Shown: in pieces, positions 61,655-64,000 of the stretch
Layout of the letters: every line of letters begins with the position of its first letter
Numbering within the stretch: position 1 is the first letter of the stretch
The notes under the pieces: generated by a model
What the model was told of the DNA's origin: nothing
Databases searched by the model: none
What the model saw: only the letters and a program-made list of their open reading frames with translations
Assembly (NCBI RefSeq): GCF_011617705.1
Contig: NZ_CP050154.1
Coordinates: 1,116,001 to 1,180,000, forward strand
Origin: Brevibacterium limosum
GTDB taxonomy: Bacteria > Actinomycetota > Actinomycetes > Actinomycetales > Brevibacteriaceae
Length of the DNA: 64,000 bases
Direction: 5' to 3'
Program-made: the position numbers and the translations under genes

Positions 61655-62722
61655 GTGAAGAAGCTCGCTTCAGCGGTGTCGATGATCGCCGCATCCGCCC
61701 TCGTCCTCTCGGCCTGCGGTTCAGGCGAAGGAGGCGAATCCGGTTCGGACTACCTCGCCTGTATGGTCTCCGACTCCGGCGGGTGGGACGACCAGTCGTT
61801 CAACCAGTCCGGTCGGGAAGGCATGGAGAACGCGAAGAAGAACCTCGGCATCGAAGAGAAGCTCGCCGAGTCCCAGGGCGACGCGGACTTCGGACCGAAC
61901 GTCGACAATATGGTGCAGCAGGGCTGCAACCTCACCTTCGGCGTCGGATTCCTCCTCGAGGACACGATCCAGGAAGCCGCCGAAGCGAACCCGGACCTCA
62001 ACTTCGCGCTCATCGACTCCACATTCTCCGACGCCGACGGCAAGCCCGTGACGATCGACAACGCCAAGGCAGTCGTCTTCAACACCGCCGAGGCCGCGTA
62101 CCTGGCCGGCTATGTTGCGGCCGCCACCTCGGAGTCCGGCAAGGTCGGCACCTTCGGCGGTATCCAGATTCCGTCGGTGACGATCTTCATGGACGGTTTC
62201 GCCGACGGTGTGGACAAGTTCAACGAGGACAACAAGAAGGACGTCAAGCTGCTCGGCTGGAACAAGGAGAAGCAGGACGGATCGTTCTCCGGTGACTTCG
62301 AGAACCAGGGCCAGGGCCAGGAGCTGACCAAGCAGCTCATCTCGCAGGGCGCCGACGTCATCATGCCCGTCGCCGGACCCGTCGGCCTCGGTGCCGCAGC
62401 GGCCGCGAAGGAAGCCGGCGACGTCAACCTCGTGTGGGTCGACTCCGACGGCTACGAGTCGACCGAATACGGCGACATCATCCTGACCTCGGTGGTCAAG
62501 CAGATCTCGCAGGCCGTGGAGGACACCATCAAGGAAGGCACCGAGGACAAGTTCTCGAACGAGCCCTACGTCGGCACGCTCGAGAACGAAGGTGTGGGCC
62601 TCGCCCCGTACCACGACTTCGAGGACAAGGTTCCCGAAGACGTGAAGAAGAAGGTCGAGGAGCTGAAGAAGCAGATCGTCGACGGCAGCCTCGTCGTCGA
62701 GTCGGAGAGCACGCCGAAGTAA
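61655..62722 (+). CDS. BMP-family ABC transporter substrate-binding lipoprotein (nucleoside type)
   Basis: 355 aa, GTG start. Lipobox LVLSAC puts the lipidated Cys at residue 21. MVSDSGGWDDQSFNQSGREG is the BMP family opening, FGVGFLLEDTIQEAA and YLAGYVAAATSESGKVGTFG follow, and MPVAGPVGLGAAAAAKEA and LVWVDSDGYES are ligand-site segments. BMP/PnrA proteins bind purine nucleosides. It is followed by an attenuator hairpin and an ATPase of the matching two-domain type. Confidence 0.93.
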   Translation: MKKLASAVSMIAASALVLSACGSGEGGESGSDYLACMVSDSGGWDDQSFNQSGREGMENAKKNLGIEEKLAESQGDADFGPNVDNMVQQGCNLTFGVGFLLEDTIQEAAEANPDLNFALIDSTFSDADGKPVTIDNAKAVVFNTAEAAYLAGYVAAATSESGKVGTFGGIQIPSVTIFMDGFADGVDKFNEDNKKDVKLLGWNKEKQDGSFSGDFENQGQGQELTKQLISQGADVIMPVAGPVGLGAAAAAKEAGDVNLVWVDSDGYESTEYGDIILTSVVKQISQAVEDTIKEGTEDKFSNEPYVGTLENEGVGLAPYHDFEDKVPEDVKKKVEELKKQIVDGSLVVESESTPK

Positions 62723-62733
62723 GCTCGTCGGTT

Positions 62734-62772
62734 AAACTGCAGGGCCGAGTTCCTTCGGCCCTGCAGTTTTCA
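62734..62772 (+). terminator. Terminator/attenuator between the binding-protein and ATPase genes
   Basis: A 15-nt arm at 62734-62748 is complementary to 62755-62769, a strong hairpin ending in TTTTCAAG. Partial read-through would keep binding protein in excess over the ATPase, a common layout. Confidence 0.75.
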
Positions 62773-62796
62773 AGTTTGTGAGGAGAACCGGAAGCA

Positions 62797-64000
62797 GTGA
62801 AACTCGAGCTTCGCGGGATGACCAAGGTGTTCGGATCGTTTGTGGCCAATGACCACATCGATCTCACCATTCAGCCGGGCGAGATCCATGCCCTGCTGGG
62901 TGAGAACGGCGCGGGCAAATCCACCATGATGAATGTCCTCTACGGGCTCTACGACGCCGATGGGGGAGAGATCCTCATCGACGACGAGCCGGTGAAGTTC
63001 TCCGGCCCGGGCGATGCCGTGGCAGCCGGAATCGGCATGGTCCACCAGCATTTCATGCTCGTGCCCGTGTTCACCGTCGCCGAATCCGTGGCTCTGGGTT
63101 ACGAGCCGACGAAGAGCCTCGGACTCCTCGACATCGCCGAGGCGCGGAAGAAGGTCATCGAGATCTCGTCGCGCTTCAACTTCAATATCGATCCCGACGT
63201 CCTCATCGAGGATCTGCCGGTCGGCGCACAGCAGCGCGTGGAGATCATCAAGGCCCTGTCCCGGGACGCCGAGATCCTCATCCTCGACGAGCCCACGGCC
63301 GTGCTGACCCCGCAGGAGACCGACGAGCTGATCTCGATCATGCGCCAGCTCAAGGAGCAGGGCACCTCGATCGTGTTCATCACCCACAAACTCCGTGAGG
63401 TCCGCGCGATCGCCGATGCGATCACTGTCATCCGCCGCGGCAAGATCGTCGGCGAGGCCTCCCCGGACTCGACCGAGACCGAGTTGGCCAGCCAGATGGT
63501 CGGCCGCGCCGTGTCGCTGACGACGGACAAGGACGCCGCCGACCCCGGCGATGCGACCTTCCAGGTCCGCGGCCTCACCGTCGTCGACAAGGCCGAGAAC
63601 GTCGTCGTCGACGATGTGTCCTTCGACGTCCGCCGCGGGGAGATCCTCGCCGTCGCCGGCGTCCAGGGAAACGGGCAGACGGAACTGGCGGAGACGATCA
63701 TCGGGCTGACCGAACCTCGGCTGGGCACGATCATCCTCGACGGGAAGAAGCTCGTCGGGAACTCGGTCAAGGACCGCCTCGGTGCCGGTGTCGGCTTCGT
63801 TCCCGAGGATCGGTCGACCGACGGCATCATCGCGGAATTCGCGATCCGCGAGAACATGATCCTCGACGTCTACGACCGCGAACCCTATGCCAAGGGGCTG
63901 AATATGCGGTCGAAGGTCATCACCGAAGAGGCGAAGAAGAAGGTCGAGGAATTCGACATCCGCCTCGGCAGCGTCGCCGATCCGATCTCGACCCTGTCCG
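62797..64000 (+). CDS. Nucleoside-type ABC transporter ATPase, two-domain (3' end outside window)
   Basis: 401 codons visible. GTG start with AGGAGAA upstream. Domain 1: Walker A GENGAGKSTMM, GMVHQHFMLVPVFTVAESVA, Walker B ILILDEPTAVLTPQE. Domain 2 begins near residue 250 with the characteristic degenerate Walker A GVQGNGQTEL, then VGFVPEDRSTDGIIAEFAI. This is the RbsA/BMP-type fused ATPase that powers nucleoside importers; the permeases are presumably beyond the right edge. Confidence 0.93.
   Translation, partial: MKLELRGMTKVFGSFVANDHIDLTIQPGEIHALLGENGAGKSTMMNVLYGLYDADGGEILIDDEPVKFSGPGDAVAAGIGMVHQHFMLVPVFTVAESVALGYEPTKSLGLLDIAEARKKVIEISSRFNFNIDPDVLIEDLPVGAQQRVEIIKALSRDAEILILDEPTAVLTPQETDELISIMRQLKEQGTSIVFITHKLREVRAIADAITVIRRGKIVGEASPDSTETELASQMVGRAVSLTTDKDAADPGDATFQVRGLTVVDKAENVVVDDVSFDVRRGEILAVAGVQGNGQTELAETIIGLTEPRLGTIILDGKKLVGNSVKDRLGAGVGFVPEDRSTDGIIAEFAIRENMILDVYDREPYAKGLNMRSKVITEEAKKKVEEFDIRLGSVADPISTLS

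Noticed and set aside
1..64000. tRNA, rRNA, prophage or IS transposase genes
   Set aside because: I found no convincing cloverleaf, rRNA sequence, phage structural gene or transposase. The group II intron is the only clear mobile element.

Overview
This window is a high-GC actinobacterial chromosome segment. The gene order rplM-rpsI-glmM, coaA, glmS-acpS-nnr and alr-tsaE-tsaB-rimI-tsaD is typical of Actinobacteria. Together with the DtxR/IdeR-type box, the MtrA-like box and the many leaderless starts it suggests a Micrococcales relative. Brevibacterium is my best guess, but it is inferred from gene content and not proven. Both ends cut genes: an LPXTG wall-anchored protein at the left and an ABC ATPase at the right.

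Layout. 1-618: end of a sortase-anchored surface protein. 994-5714: two tandem paralogous exported/membrane proteins, each with a degenerate alkaline-phosphatase-like ectodomain and a multi-helix C-terminal half, divergent from rplM-rpsI (5983-6968). 7419-8771: glmM. 8870-13627: a small accessory patch (AbiEi/DUF559-type protein, FAD oxidase, SARP regulator) punctuated by three copies of a 60-nt palindrome. 13758-24791: cell-envelope and cofactor genes (ABC exporter, coaA, glmS, acpS, M20 amidohydrolase, nnr, L,D-transpeptidase, alr). 24788-30638: the t6A tRNA-modification set tsaE/tsaB/rimI/tsaD, interrupted by an iron-regulated heme oxygenase, an aldo/keto reductase and a SRPBCC protein. 30888-32015: YbdK-type carboxylate-amine ligase.

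32151-40842 is a polyol utilisation locus. The ABC ATPase, xylulokinase and a SorC-type regulator run leftward; the binding protein, two permeases and a mannitol/arabinitol-type dehydrogenase run rightward; the shared control region carries a perfect palindromic operator. 40923-42554 is a GH3 lipoprotein whose terminator hairpin is followed immediately by a complete group II intron (42663-44607) encoding a reverse transcriptase. 44629-50143 holds an NlpC/P60 hydrolase, a sulfurtransferase, a methyltransferase, rsmA and ispE. 50146-54525 is a gluconate module (gntR, gntP, gntK, gnd). 54678-61317 holds a class V aminotransferase, a BHMT-like homocysteine methyltransferase, an acyltransferase, a DksA/TraR zinc-finger protein and an ABC-F ATPase. 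61655-64000 is the start of a BMP-type nucleoside ABC importer.

The less ordinary content is mostly non-coding. There are two families of dispersed 60-nt palindromes (three copies each), a third palindrome of similar design, an over-represented GCCGAGGCGG word, and at least twelve genes whose start codon lies 6-7 nt after a TANNNT hexamer, which implies leaderless mRNAs. I saw no tRNA, rRNA, CRISPR array, prophage or IS transposase.
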